64,000 bases of DNA, taken from Ophiura sarsii (Eukaryota > Echinodermata > Ophiuroidea > Amphilepidida > Ophiuridae). The stretch's first letter is position 1. Each line of letters begins with the position of its first letter. The notes under the pieces are model-generated. The model saw only the letters and a program-made list of their open reading frames with translations, was not told the origin of the DNA and made no database searches. A program made the position numbers and the translations under genes. Shown in pieces: positions 22,816 to 34,926 of this stretch. The DNA lies in NCBI GenBank assembly GCA_035610835.1, contig CM069449.1, positions 8,897,105 to 8,961,104 of the forward strand, written 5' to 3'.

Positions 22816-24518
22816 TAGTCATGAAATCATCTGGACCACTTTGGCTAAATCAGTGGGAAGAACATTATGAATGGAAGCGAACCATGAATATAGGAATATA
22901 ATAGAGCGCTGTTTTTAGACAATGGTTCATTTCAAGTGGATCTTCTGGCTGCAGACTTTCCAAGGAGACTCCAATATGCACAGTGGATAGAGCTGGGTGC
23001 AGCAGGAAAGATGTTATAATGCATGATATTTTCATTGGAGATGGAGCAATCATTTCTTGTATATTATAAACACAACACCAAAAGTAAGTCCCTCTCTCAA
23101 TAGTTCGTCATAACATCGCAAGGTAAAACATTTTTCCAATAACACTTAAATAATCCTATGACTGTTTTCTAAGTGTTGTTTGAAAATGAAAGATTTCCAT
23201 GACTTAATGGCTGAATGAGCTCAAATGGAAGACAAAAACTGCCCTTCTCAAAAGTCACAACTCACTGCTGTACTAAAGCTCTGAGCCAAGAAGGGTATTT
23301 ACATGACTGAATGATAATGAATTGTTTACACATTACAGTAATATTCACTCAACCACAGGTGTTTTCCATTAGTAAGAAGCAATTCATAAACTTTTGTGAT
23401 TTTTTCCATGCCTCCCTAAAATATGTCTTGCCCCACCTTTTGCCTCCCCCAAATTATGACGCTGGTGCCGCCACTGGCGACCGCCCCACAGATGAACATT
23501 TTTGTGTCTTCCCAAAATGCAATTTTCTGTGGTAAGCTTGTTTAGAGCCAAAATGTAGCTCAATCGTGCAAAAAATAGGTGTGCATTTCTTGACTCGCAC
23601 AAATCTTATCGGTTCATTTTCATTTCCCCCCAATATGGATAACCTCGCTACGCCACTAAAAAGGGGGTTATTTTCAGGCAAAATGTCTGCGCTTTTGGGT
23701 GAAAAAGGGGGTTAAATTGTCCGCGAAATGCCGTCAAATAGGGGGGGGGGGGGGTGTATTTCAAGATCCTGGAATGATCATGTGTTACTCAGTCTGAATA
23801 CGAAGAGAGAATCACCCAACCTAAGCCATAGTAAAGTAAGTCTAGCAAAATAGTCTGTTTTTTATATTTCACAAAATGTTGACCTTTTAAAAGATTCCCT
23901 GACAGAGCTGCAGCACAGCCAGGCATACAAACATACCTGCGCTGAAGTTATTAAGGCATGCCTACTTTTTTTAGAAAATCAGTTCTTAAGACCCTATTTT
24001 TCGTCATAAAATGCTCTCTTTTTGAGACCCTAGGCGGCAACATCCCTACCAAAAAAGAGTTGTGTGCCCCCCCCCCCCCCCCCCCGGTTTATTTACTCTT
24101 AACAATACAAATAACAACTGCACAATGACTACACAAACATTCACTTTCATTTAAAGTAGGTAATTCTCAGTTTATCAAGTTTACTGGATTTTAACAATAC
24201 TTTCATTTTAAAAAGGGGATCCCCATTTTTCAAGCTTAACTTGATTTTCACAATACACATTTGTGTAAAGACATTTTAATTAAAGAATAGGACTTTTTAG
24301 GTAATTTCCCTTTTTAAGTTGACTTGATTTTTATAATACACATTTGTACGGGTCATAGTGGGCTCACTGCACAAATAGGTGGTGTTGTTTAATACATGTG
24401 TTGTGTGCGCGGCGGCAATAATCATGAAAATTGGCAAACATTTTCAATATGCGTCATATTTGGATGTGAGGATGCACAAGTAAGTAGCAGTGTCATTTTT
24501 CGTCGAATCGGTTGAACA
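22816..24518. other. No gene recognised; MITE debris
   Basis: AT-rich DNA with a hAT-type MITE right end near 23465 (GCTGGTGCCGCCACTGG), C- and G-runs at 23745 and 24067, and short frames without recognisable similarity. Confidence 0.4.
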
Positions 24519-24526
24519 GGTTTTCA

Positions 24527-24885
24527 CCCGGGGGGGGTACTCGGATTTGGTTTGGTCGGGGGTGTGCCGCTGGAGATTCAAAACCCATACCCATTTTTAG
24601 GGGTGATTTTGGAAAAATCGGTACCCATTTTTAGGGGTTTTGCTTCATTTTAGACCAATTTTTCGCAAATTATTGGGAAAATATACCTATTTTTTTGCAA
24701 ATTTTCGCGAAAATAGACAAAAATTTCGCGAAAATAGACCCATTTGTAAAAAGTGACCCCATTATTAGGGATTTCCAGCACAAAATCATACCCCATGTTT
24801 AGGGATTTTGTGCCCAAAAAGCTACCCATTAGAGCGGCACACCCCCGTATACGGTCTTGGGTGAGTACTCCCCCCCCCCCCCGGG
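24527..24885. mobile_element. G-run-bounded hAT-type MITE, copy 2 (TSD GGTTTTCA)
   Basis: Same family and orientation as 6779-7130, with near-identical interior (GGTTTGGTCGGGGGTGTGCC, AAAATCGGTACCCATTT, AATAGACCCATTTGTAAAAA). Flanked by the perfect 8-bp repeat GGTTTTCA (24519-24526, 24886-24893). Confidence 0.88.
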
Positions 24886-25179
24886 GGTTTTCAAAATGTA
24901 CGTGTTTAACAATGTTGATTATTAATTGTTTTCACATTTGAATTTAAAAGATTCTAGGTAAAAGACTTCCAGAATGTGTGACGATTTACATCAGTGGTTG
25001 AAAAGTGAAAAGAGCTCCAATATTATAGTTGCAAGTTTGGTGAACATATCGTTATTTTCATTTCTGTCAAATCGGTTATGACATACGGTACCTCTCTGTA
25101 CATGCGCGTAATTTGAATACAAAATTGCCGATCCTAATTTTCACTTCACCACAAAAATAAGGAGATCCTAAAGCAATTT

Positions 25180-26230
25180 CCAGAAAGTACAAATATGATT
25201 GAAATCCATGGCATAAAAGCGAAAAGCTTTTTTTGTTGAAAAAGGGACCCTTTTCGCCAAACTTGCCCCCTGGGAAAAAGTTGCACATTTGGGGGAAAGG
25301 GTTCACTTTTGACAAAATAACCCCCCAGAAAAAAATCCTGATTTAATATACAGGTCTGTCTGAAGCCAACACACGAATACACTACAAATTGGGAGAGAGT
25401 AATGACAACTGAACTATGATATATCAAAAATCAATATGACCATCGCAAAATGCCGGACATTTTATTATAATAACCAGACATGGTATGTGAAGAGGTTTTT
25501 GTGCAGTTTTATATAATTAAGTATTTATAAGCGTTTGTATGCAAAATGTATACCCATATTTTATTTCAAGGCCAGAGATGAGCTGAAGTGCGTGTGCTCG
25601 AGAACACAGTAATAATTGCCCATTAATGCTTTGTCTAATTTTTGTCTTATGACATTTGATGGGTATTAAAGATCAAATTATCTGGATATTTTTTTAAAAA
25701 AAAGGGGGGGGGGGGGAAGGGACATTTCAAGCACATATACTTTCTAGATTGTAATTTGTTCATGTTGCTCTGTTTGTAACTTGAATTGACTTGTGACTCG
25801 AGATTCAATAACTCGTTACGACAACATCATGTCCTCAAATCACGAGGCCTTTTCTGAAGCCAGGCCCGTAAAACCCCAAAAAAAGTCCATGCTTTTTTGT
25901 TGAAACAAAGGTCCAAAGTTTGGTAAAAAAAGTCCACTTTTGCCAAATTTTCCCCCTCCCCCCGGTAAAAAGGTCCACATTTGGGGGGAAGGTCCACTTT
26001 CGACAAAAATGATTTTCCCCAGAAAAAAAATCATGATTACGGGCCTGTCTGAAGCCAACACCAATGGACATACCAAATTGGGTAACAAACGTACAACTCG
26101 TACTGAACTAAAGAGATATCAAAAATCAATATGGCCATCACAAAATGCTATGACATTATCATATTAATCACCGGACATGGTATGTGAAGAGGTTTTTGTG
26201 CCACTTTATATCAGGGAGTCAAGTGTTTGT
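25180..26230. repeat. Pair of ~350-bp diverged direct repeats
   Basis: The segment from about 25180 to 25500 (MITE-like CCAAACTTGCCCCC and GTTGCACATTTGGGGGAAAG, then CTGTCTGAAGCCAACAC, CAAATTGGG, ATATCAAAAATCAATATG, CCAGACATGGTATGTGAAGA) is repeated at about 25850-26230. This suggests a local duplication of about 0.67 kb offset. Confidence 0.75.
25861..26047. mobile_element. 187-bp hAT-type MITE, TSD TCTGAAGC
   Basis: Ends CAGGCCCGTAA and TTACGGGCCTG are perfect inverted copies. TCTGAAGC flanks both sides (25853-25860, 26048-26055). The interior is built from CAAAGTTTGG, TTTTGCCAAATTTTCCCCC and related words. Confidence 0.88.
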
Positions 26231-26289
26231 ACAGCTTATTTATAAGTGGATGTCTAACCTGGTCTATAACTGCGTACCCATATTTTATT

Positions 26290-26662
26290 CCTGGCGGTGG
26301 GGGGGGGGGGGGGGGGGGGGGGGTACTCGCCTTAGACGGTATACGGGGGTGTGATGCTCTAATGGGTAGCTTTTTGGGCACAAAATCCTTTAAACATGGG
26401 GTATGATTTTGTGCTGGAAATCCCTAATAATGGGGTCACTTTTTTACAAATGGGTTTATTTTCGAGAATTTTTTGTATATTTTCGCTAAAATTTGCACAA
26501 ATTAGGTCTATTTTCCCGATAATTTGGTCTAAAATGAAGCAAAACCCCTAAAAATGGGTACCGATATTTCCAAAATCACCCCTACAAATGGGTAGGGGTT
26601 TTGAATCTCCAGCGGCACACCCCCGACCAAACCAAATCAGAGTACCCCCCCCCCCCCCCCGG
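26290..26662. mobile_element. G-run-bounded hAT-type MITE, copy 3, inverted (TSD ATTTTATT)
   Basis: Reverse-complement orientation relative to copies 1 and 2, 373 bp, with ATTTTATT on both sides (26282-26289, 26663-26670). A 30-base G run starts it and a C run ends it. Confidence 0.88.
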
Positions 26663-26670
26663 ATTTTATT

Positions 26671-27759
26671 TGAAGACAAGAGATTAGCTGAAAGTGCATG
26701 TGACAATTATAGTTGACTTGAGGAGTTATTATTTTATTATAATAACTCCTTGGTTGACCGTATATGCTCCGTCTAATTTTTGTCTATGAAATTTGATGGG
26801 TAGATTAAAGAATTATATCCGGGTATTTAAAGAAAAAGACAACTGAATCTAACCAATAGAGGCCCTGCGTGTGAGTGTGAGGTAGTTTACTGACTGCTTT
26901 TATCAGTGCTGGAACTTCAAGATTTTCTTTTTTTGAACAGCCAGTCATAACTCACAAAAAATACCTGCCCAAAAGAAATTCCACCAGCCATACAGTACAC
27001 ACACTTACACTGTGAGTTTGAAAAGTTTTACCCGCGCGGGGCGGGTACTTTTGAGTCTTTTGTATCTTCACCCTGAAACAAAAGTACCCCCTGCATCCAG
27101 GCGGTGGTTGGGTGCTATTTCCACGCCTGTTTCCCCCTCCTGCTTGCCCTTCCAGTCAACTTAAAACACCCCATTTTGTCCCAATCAATCAAAAATTCTA
27201 GCATTAAAGGAATATTATGTTATCTTTTTCAAACTTTTACACATATTTTTTCTGTTTTATATTTAAGTTTGACTAACAGGAAAGACATTCCTGGACTCAT
27301 AAATCGATCTCATCTTGAATGGATTTTCCGTAGAACTTCACTAAATCACGATGGAAATCTGCTTCCAATTATTTATGGAATTTTCAACAGATTTGTCAAA
27401 TTTTCATCATAAAAAAAGTATTCCCTAATATTGTGTTCACTTTAATGTACAGTTGTGATCGCATAGACAGAAACACTGTAAACGGCGTTACCATGGAATT
27501 CTATTTACGAACCAAAAAACACTCAGAAAATAAGTTGTCGGAGTTAACCCGACAATTTATGTTAACCCATTTAAACCATGATTTTGAAGTAATTAGGAAG
27601 CATTATATTGCTCTGTAACTTTTTTAACTTACAATATATTTTAGTTTCATGGATATAAATGTAATTTGACCACAAAAAAAATGCAATTTTTGGAAAAAAT
27701 CACAGATAGTCCCATGGAAAAGATCACAATAATATGCCTAACACAACCAAATACCATGG
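26671..27759. other. No gene recognised
   Basis: Contains short open frames of about 60-100 codons (for example 27104-27412) with no family I recognise, and a short palindrome around GTTAACCCGACA (27550) that resembles one at 2620. I do not call a gene here. Confidence 0.4.
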
Positions 27760-28330
27760 CCCAGACCTATCTCCAATCGCATGCATGAACGGTTTTCCAT
27801 AACATAATTGACTGAGCCTATATAGTGAGCGCAATATACCGTGCGAACGTGAAACTGACAGTGGCAGCACTACGGGGGAGAATTTCCCCCCCCAAAAAAT
27901 GTCAATTTAGTTAAAATTAGAAAAAAATAGACAGTTTTAACATAAAAAGGCAATTTTTTTTCGCGCTGTGCGCACATTTTCTTACTAAATTAGGTTAAAT
28001 TAGACCAAATGTTGACAATTTTAGCATAAAACAGCTCAATTTTGCACGCAAGCGCGTATTTTCATACCAAATTAGTTAGTATTAGACAAAATTTGACAAT
28101 TTAAGCGTAAAGCTCGCGTCATTTATTTTCAATCCCCCCTAAAAAAAATTCTTGCCCCCTTTTTCCCCCAAAAAATTATGAGGCTGGTGCCGCCACTGGA
28201 AACTGATAGCCGTGGCTAATGCCTATCATGGGGGCCGGTGCTTGATGTGTGGAGGGTCCCTGGATTGAGGTGGGGGAGCGGCAATTTATTGGGTAAAATT
28301 CCTTGTTTTTGTTAAAAAACATGCTGGTAG
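27760..28330 (+). repeat. Dispersed repeat, copy 2, split by a MITE
   Basis: Matches 13395-13640 on both sides of the insertion at 27859-28198: left part CCTATCTCCAATCGCATG to GTGCGAACGT, right part from GATAGCCGTGG through GGAGGGTCCCTGGATTGAG. Confidence 0.6.
27859..28198. mobile_element. 340-bp hAT-type MITE, TSD GAAACTGA
   Basis: CAGTGGCAGCAC at the left and GGTGCCGCCACTG at the right, flanked by the perfect 8-bp duplication GAAACTGA (27851-27858, 28199-28206). Interior is AT-rich with CCCCC-AAAAAATT segments. It interrupts a dispersed repeat whose other copy (13395) lacks it. Confidence 0.9.
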
Positions 28331-28454
28331 GGTTAAGCCAAAATGTTTGTGCATGCAATTTTCCTCCCCCCCCCCCCCCATTTTAATCCTGGTGCCGCCA
28401 CCCTATGCGTGATATTCATAAAAAAAACCACAAGGCTAAGAAAAAACAATGACA

Positions 28455-28736
28455 TAGTGGCGTAGCTCGGGGGGGGGGGGGTAGTTGCTTATATGCATTT
28501 TAACCATTTAAAAATTACCATATTTAGCCGCGTTTTTATAAATAAAGGAAAATGTTATAGAAAAAACTGATTAAAACCCTGATAATTGACCATTATATGT
28601 TGACTGTGTTCCTTTTTGTACTGTGCGATTTTTTGACTGCGAAATTTTTTGACCGTGCAATTTTTTTTTTAGGGCATCCTTTTACGAAGATTTTAGAATT
28701 CTTGCCCCCCCCTGAAAAATCCTAGCTATGCCACTG
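28455..28736. mobile_element. 282-bp hAT-type MITE, TSD CAATGACA
   Basis: Ends TAGTGGCGTAGCTCGG and CCTAGCTATGCCACTG, with CAATGACA on both sides (28447-28454, 28737-28744). A G run lies just inside the left end and a C run inside the right. Confidence 0.88.
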
Positions 28737-28744
28737 CAATGACA

Positions 28745-29742
28745 GAACCTGTTCTACAAGCCGGATAGAGCTCTCAAGTTGGTATAAGTCAGGCTTTTCT
28801 CACCTTCAAAATAATACAAAATGACAAAGATCTGTAAAAATCTTGACATATTTTGACAAACCAAACAAAATTCAGAAATGGGTCAGTATTCATTTGCACA
28901 TGAATATATTTTTTCCAATTTTGAAAAAAATTGAGAATGGGGGGGGGGGGAGTTCTAAAAACAGGTATATGCACACAAAAAATCAAGTTGATTCAAATAT
29001 TTCACACATTGGCACACATTTTATACTATTTTCTAAAAAACATTTTTTTAAATTGTTCATGGCCTATATAAGTATATTTTAGAGTTGCTACAGTACACCT
29101 ATATTAGTAGACAATAAGCTAGCACATTGTTGCACCAGGTCAAGAAATGTTGTGGTATGTACTACTTAAGTACATCATATTAAGCCCAAACAACAGAAAA
29201 AAGGGGGTCGGTCAGTCGATAACCTATTTTTCTCTTTTTTGCTAGACACTTTGGAGTTTACCCGACACTTTTAGAGAAGAAAAAGTCTACATACAATTTT
29301 GTTTTATTACTTTAATATCCTTATACATTTGTTGTAATAGTGCCATACCAACAAAAAAATGTGAACAGTCAAAAATGTCAGTGAAAGCGTGTGTTGAATG
29401 CAAGGGTGCACAGCTACATGTAGGGCTTGCAGTCTGTAGTACAAACCCTCAGACCACGTCCTGGTGGTTTCAGTCAACCTTGAAAAGTCAACCAAAATAA
29501 AGTCTAGGACAGTTTGTTTTATCTATTTGGCAAAGATAAAAATATCATTTAAAACATCATACATTTTCTCCATAAAAAATATCTTTAAAAAAAATAAATA
29601 AAAAAGGCTGTTGTTTTTTAGATTTTATGGGTCGGTCATTTTTTTGAGGAAAAAAAGAAGAAGAATATAACCCCATTTTTTTGCAGAAAAAAACCCAGCT
29701 TTTTGTTTGGCTTAACCTGACAAATAGGGAGAGTAACCAAGG
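28745..29742. other. No gene recognised; AT-rich with CGGTCGGTC scraps
   Basis: Fragments of the GGGTCGGTC-type MITE lie near 29205 and 29625. Otherwise no structure could be supported. Confidence 0.4.
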
Positions 29743-29746
29743 TTAA

Positions 29747-30610
29747 CACTTTCCAGGCAGCTATTATTTTTACCATATGAAGAGCTTTGTTGCAAAAGGG
29801 CTATGGTGCATTTTTTCAAAAATGAGTTTGATATAGAAATGTATAGGGAAAAATCATATGTTTCAAGGAACAAAGTCATTTTTTTTCAAAAAGACCTACA
29901 TCTCATTGTAAACAGCCATTGAAATTGCTGTTTTGTTGCAAAAGGGCCTGTATCCAGAATTAAATCGGGATACAGGCCCTTTTGTAACAAAACAACAACT
30001 TCAATGGCTATTTACAATGAGATGTAGGTCTTTTTGAAAAAAATGACTTTATTTCCTTGAAACATATGATTGTGACCTATACATTTCTATATCAAACTTC
30101 TTTTTTTTAAATGATTAAAATAAATGATTTTTTGTGTGTGGTATTTTTTCTTTATGTACAAACAGATGGAGTTTTGTTGCAAAAGGGCCTACATCCAAAT
30201 GTCAAAAAATGTACATGATTTTAAAAAAATTAAAAACTAGCACATTTGAAATTTATTTCAATTTAAATTAGTATGTAGTGTACCTCTTTCATAATCCATT
30301 CAGTTTTCAATTGCTCAACTTGAATATTTAGAAACAGTTTTTTGACTTTTTCTCAATAAGAGCCAAAGTGGATGAAGGCCCTTTTGCAAAAAACCTCTTC
30401 ATAAACAAAACAGATTTTATAGAAACCTTTCTCAATTTCAAAGTATATCTCCAGGATTACTGAACCAATACTAGGCATGTTTGCACTTACTTCAATGCAT
30501 TTCTCATGGTGATTCCAAATATGGTAATGAAATTCAATAATTTTGACATTTTTGAAACATTTTGTGAAATTTTGGAATGTCGTCTGCAGACGACTGCCGC
30601 GTGGAAAGTG
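29747..30610. mobile_element. 864-bp TTAA-flanked element with central palindrome
   Basis: CACTTTCC-GGCAGC at the left and GCCGC-GGAAAGTG at the right are inverted, each bordered by TTAA (29743-29746, 30611-30614). Inside, 29826-30097 is a near-perfect palindrome centred at about 29961. The word TTGCAAAAGGGC (or its complement) recurs several times. No frame. Confidence 0.75.
29826..30097. repeat. ~270-bp near-perfect palindrome
   Basis: TTTGATATAGAAATGTATAG at the left returns inverted as CTATACATTTCTATATCAAA at the right. The inner words CATATGTTTCAAGGAA, AAAAAGACCTACATCTCATT and GGGCCTGTATCC are all mirrored. The loop is about 12 bases. Confidence 0.88.
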
Positions 30611-30806
30611 TTAAACTCTTCATATTGATGCACCATGCTACACTGTATGTAAATACTCACTAACCAACTACACAATGGCCATTGTATGTTAATTACCAAA
30701 TTATTGCTCACTGATGATCCATTCAATTTTACTACCAACCTATATTGCATACATTGCATGACTGCAGCTGAAATACAAAATAAATATTCACAGGGCTCCA
30801 TCATTT

Positions 30807-31071
30807 TGAGAGTTTAGTGCAACAAGGGTCCATCTGCAATAGCTGCCAGATGTTATCATATGTGGTAGCCTGTAGCAGACCCCTTGGTATTATAAACTAA
30901 AAGTAACACATGGCAGCTATAGCAGATAGGACATTTTTTTCACTTACACCATAGTTATGTGAAAAGGCAATATCTATAATAGCTGCCACATGTTATAAGT
31001 TGTGCCCTTGTGAAAACACAATCTCACACATGGCAGCCATTGCAGATAGGACTTTGTTGCACTAAACCCTC
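30807..31071. mobile_element. MITE with AGTTTAGTGCAACAA ends
   Basis: GAGAGTTTAGTGCAACAAGG and CTTTGTTGCACTAAACCCTC are inverted ends of a ~265-bp unit. The word CTGCAATAGCTGCCA (and inverted GGCAGCTATAGCAG) occurs four times inside, alternating in orientation. Confidence 0.75.
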
Positions 31072-31439
31072 GATTTAAAGAGCTGAATACCAGCTGGAAA
31101 TCTGATGTTACATTCTTCGTGAAATATTTGATTTTCTTATATTTTACACAAAGTCCCATTTGATATTTCATGAAGCCAGGAATTATCTTTCCTATAGGCC
31201 CAATTTTTCAGCGTGTGTATGGCAGGCCTAATGTCCACTAACTCAAAAAATAGGGACAGCGGTCCCAAATAGGTCGTCCGTTTATATGGGTAGATTAAAA
31301 ACAAGGTGGATCTCAAACCACAGGCATCTAGAAAGAAAGAGGTTAGACCACTAGCGGATCCAGGATATAAAAAATAAAATAAACATCCTGGAGTTTGGTT
31401 GCAATTGTACTTCACCTGTTTAAATGTAATTAATTTTAC

Positions 31440-32110
31440 ATATGCAGCTAATTTTACATCTTGACCTCATATGACCTTTGACCTTGGTATGTGACCTTTG
31501 ACCTAATTAACACATGAATGTTTCCATGTTGCATCCGTGACCCAAGTTTGGTTGCAATTGGTCATTGTATGGAAAAATGAACAAGAGACCAAAAAAAATG
31601 AACAAGAGACAAAAAAAAAGTGTACTAAATTTTACATCTTGACCTCAGATGACCTTTGACCTTTCTATGCGACCTTTGACCTCATTAACATATGCGGGTT
31701 TCCATGTTGCATCTATGACCGAAGTTTGATTGCAATTGGACATTGTATGGAAAAGAAATGGAAAAATGTAATCAATTTTACATATGCAGCCATTTCTACA
31801 TTTACATCTTGACCTCAGATGACCTTTGACCTTGGTATGTGACCTTTGACCTCATTAACATATGAAGGTTTCCATGTTGTATCTATGACCAAAGTTTGGT
31901 TACAATTGGTCATTGTATGGAAAAGAAATGGACAAATGTAATCAATTTTACATATGCAGCCACTTTTACATATACATCTTGACCTCGGATGACCTTTGAC
32001 CTTGGTATGTGACCTTTGACCTCATTAACATATGAAGGTTCCCATGTTGCATCTATGACCGAAGTTTGATTGCAATTGGACATTGTATGGAAAAGAAATG
32101 GACAAAACAA
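31440..32110. repeat. Four tandem ~170-180-bp units rich in TGACCTTTGACCT
   Basis: Each unit contains TTACATCTTGACCTC, ATGACCTTTGACCTTG, GTATGTGACCTTTGACCT, a CATATGAAGGTTTCCATGTT stretch and CAATTGG-CATTGTATGGAAA. Units start near 31448, 31628, 31800 and 31972. TGACCT-T-TGACCT is the complement of a nuclear-receptor DR1 site. About eight such sites are present. The array is followed by a CACACA tract and the word CCTACGGACGACCTA. Confidence 0.85.
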
Positions 32111-32227
32111 AAAGTGTACACCAAATTGTAACAAAAAGTGTATACCAAATTGTTGACACACACTACACACACAGACACAGACTACACACGAAGGATGCTG
32201 CCATAAGGTCTCTTCCTACGGACGACC

Positions 32228-33660
32228 TAAAAACCAAGTTTATCGATTGAAAAACCATGTTTATCGATTGAAAAACCATGTTTATCGATTGAAAATCCAA
32301 GTTTTTCTAGAAAAACTTGGTTTATCAATTGAAAAACCAAGTTTTTTGACGGCTAGGCGAAAAACTTGGTTTTTCATTTGAAAAACCAAGATTGTCAATT
32401 TGAAAAACCAAGTTTATCAACGTGATATGTTCAATAATTCGAAAAACCAAGTTTTCCAAAATGATAAACCAAGTTTTTTGAATTATTGGACATTACACTT
32501 AGGTAAACTTGGTTTTTCAAGTTTCGATACGGAATGTAAAATGATTAGAAAAACTTGGGTTATCAATTGAAAAACCAAGTTTTTCGACGCCTAGGTGAAA
32601 AACTTGTTTTTTCAACGCGGAACGTAAAATAATTAGAAAAATTTGGTTGATCAATTGAAAAACGAAGTTTTTTGACGCCTACATGTAGGTGAAAAACTTG
32701 GTATATCATTTGAAAAACCAAGATTATCGATTTGAAAAACCAAGATTATCGATTTGAAAAACCAAGATTTTCAGTTAGCTGGAGAAAATCTTGGTTTTTC
32801 GATCGAAAAACCAGGTTTATCAAAGTGTGATGTCCAATAATTCGAATAACTTGGTTTTTCGATTGGAAAAACTTGGTTTATCATTTTGAAAAAATAATTA
32901 GAAAAACTTATTTTATCAATTGAAAAACCACGTTTTTCGATGCCTAGGTGAAAAACTTGGTTTATCATTTTTGAAAAACATGGTTTTTCGATCGAAAAAC
33001 TTGGTTTTTCAACGTGCAACATAACATAATTAGAAACACTTGATTTATCAATTAAAAAACTTGGTTTATCAATTGAAAAACTTGGTTTATCAATTGAAAA
33101 ACTTGGTTTATCAATTGAAAAACTTGGTTTATCAATTGAAAAAAACTTGGTTTATCAATTGAAAAACTTGGTTTTTCGACGCCTAGGTGAAAAACTTGGT
33201 TTTTTCATTTTGAAAAACTTGGTTTTTCAATTGATAAACCAAGTTTTTCTAATTATTTTACGTTACGCGTTGAAAAACCAAGTTTATCATTTTGAAAAAC
33301 TTGGTTTTTCAACGCGGAACGTAACATTATTAGAAAAACTTAGTTTTTCGTCACCTAGGTGAAAAACTTGGTCAAGCTTTTTGATCGAAAAACTTGGTTT
33401 TTCAACGCGGAACGTAAAATTAAAAAACTTGTTTTATCAATGCAGAACGTAAAATAAATAGAAAATCTTGGTTTTTCGATCAAAGTGTAATGTCCAATCA
33501 TTCTTGGTTTTCCATTGGAAAACTTGGTTAATCATTTTAAAATACTTTCATAATGAAATGATTTTCTCCAGCCAACTGAAAATCTTCGTTTTTCAAATAA
33601 ATAATCTTGGTTTTTCAAATGAAAAACATGGATTTTCAATCGATAAACTTTCATTGTTTT
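32228..33660. repeat. 1.4-kb array of an AAAAACTTGGTTT word in both orientations
   Basis: AACTTGGTTTWTC and its complement GAWAAACCAAGTT occur dozens of times, commonly joined by CAATTGAA or CGATCGAA so that neighbours pair. A 21-bp direct period (CTTGGTTTATCAATTGAAAAA) runs at 33055-33170. Longer words recur at a higher level: CGACGCCTAGGTGAAAAAC and CAACGCGGAACGTAAAAT. Open frames here are by-products of the repeat. Confidence 0.9.
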
Positions 33661-34367
33661 CCGGCGAAAACTTCAGTACATTTTACATGTCCCAGTATCA
33701 TCCGATACCGGAACACTGACTTTGTACCAGTATATGGAACGATACTGGGTGTTCCAGAATCAGGCAATACTAGTACTTTCCAGAATCTGGGACCTAAAGG
33801 TACACTTTTTCAGGAAAAGTAAATTTGATCGGGTCACACCTTAATTAAGGGGGAACCATTGATTTGATTTTTGTGAGTGCTGTAATAATTATTGAACCAT
33901 TAATCAAATGCATACAAAAGTATACATTTTTGGAAAGGAAATGGATCAGAGAATCCAAATTTTGCATCAATTTTGACCAAAAATGTTAAATTTTTGAGAA
34001 AATCACAAAATTCACTTTTTTGACCCATTTTTTTGGGGAACAAGCTAACAAAATTATTTTTGAGTAAAAAAGGCCCAAAACTGCTTGATTCTAATGTTAT
34101 GTCACTAATCTAGAGACTATTCTCTCATTTTTTCACCTAAACTTGTATTTTTTTTAAATTTTGACCAAAATGTGCCAAAAAAGTGATTAGATTAAATTAA
34201 TAGTATAATCAAGCAATTTTGGGCATTTGTTACTCAAAAATAATTTTGTTAGCACGTCCCCAAAAAAAATTGCTCAAAAAAAAAAAAAAAAAAAAATTGA
34301 TGCCAAAAATGGATTCTCTGACCCAAATCCCATCCAAATATGTATACTTTTATATGCATTTGATTAA

Positions 34368-34874
34368 CCCTTTGAACCCGAAAGGCACCGTACGGTGCCT
34401 TCAACCTCGGGCGCTATAACCCGAAAGGCACCTCACAGTGCCTTGGAACAGATGACACATTGATCACATGATTTTGAGTGGTCATATGACTTCCAAGTCA
34501 TGTGATGTTTACCCGATGTTAGATACCTTGTTTCCGCAGGTTTATGTTCATGTTTTGATGTCATTTGCTGATGAAAACGGTCAAAATAGCCCAAAATGAG
34601 ATGAATACGCATGAGCAGATAATTCTCAGGTAGATGCATTGTAGTGCGGTTATGAATAGCAGTTTAGGCGATAAAAAACAGAATAAAGCTGATTTAAACT
34701 GACGTTTTATTATGAATATCATATTATACGATAATAGAGGGCAGTATATCACAATGTAACGATCAATCAGAGGGTGTAAGAAGGGAAATCACTCAACATA
34801 GAATTATCCTTTATTCTGGAAAATAATTCAGGGTGAGAAGACAGCTCGCACCAATAACCTCAGGGTTCAAAGGG
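34368..34874. mobile_element. 507-bp piggyBac-type MITE nested at TTAA
   Basis: Inverted ends CCCTTTGAACCC and GGGTTCAAAGGG are each bordered by TTAA (34364-34367, 34875-34878). Excising it with one TTAA restores GCATTTGATTAATAGTTC, which mirrors the intact left arm of the host foldback. CCC next to TTAA is typical of piggyBac ends. Interior has GAAAGGCACC repeats but no frame. Confidence 0.9.
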
Positions 34875-34926
34875 TTAATAGTTCAATAATTACAGAACTC
34901 ACAAAATTCCAAAAAAACTTCCTTAA

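Noticed and set aside
27104..27412. 102-codon open frame as a possible gene
   Set aside because: No recognised domain, no splice context tying it to a gene, and AT-rich composition like its surroundings.
32228..33660. CRISPR-like array
   Set aside because: Repeats occur in both orientations without unique spacers of constant length, and the DNA is animal nuclear sequence.
32771..33822. Open frames with repeated KNLVF / EKPSFS motifs
   Set aside because: The periodicity is that of the short DNA word array; frames occur on both strands and carry no independent protein signal.
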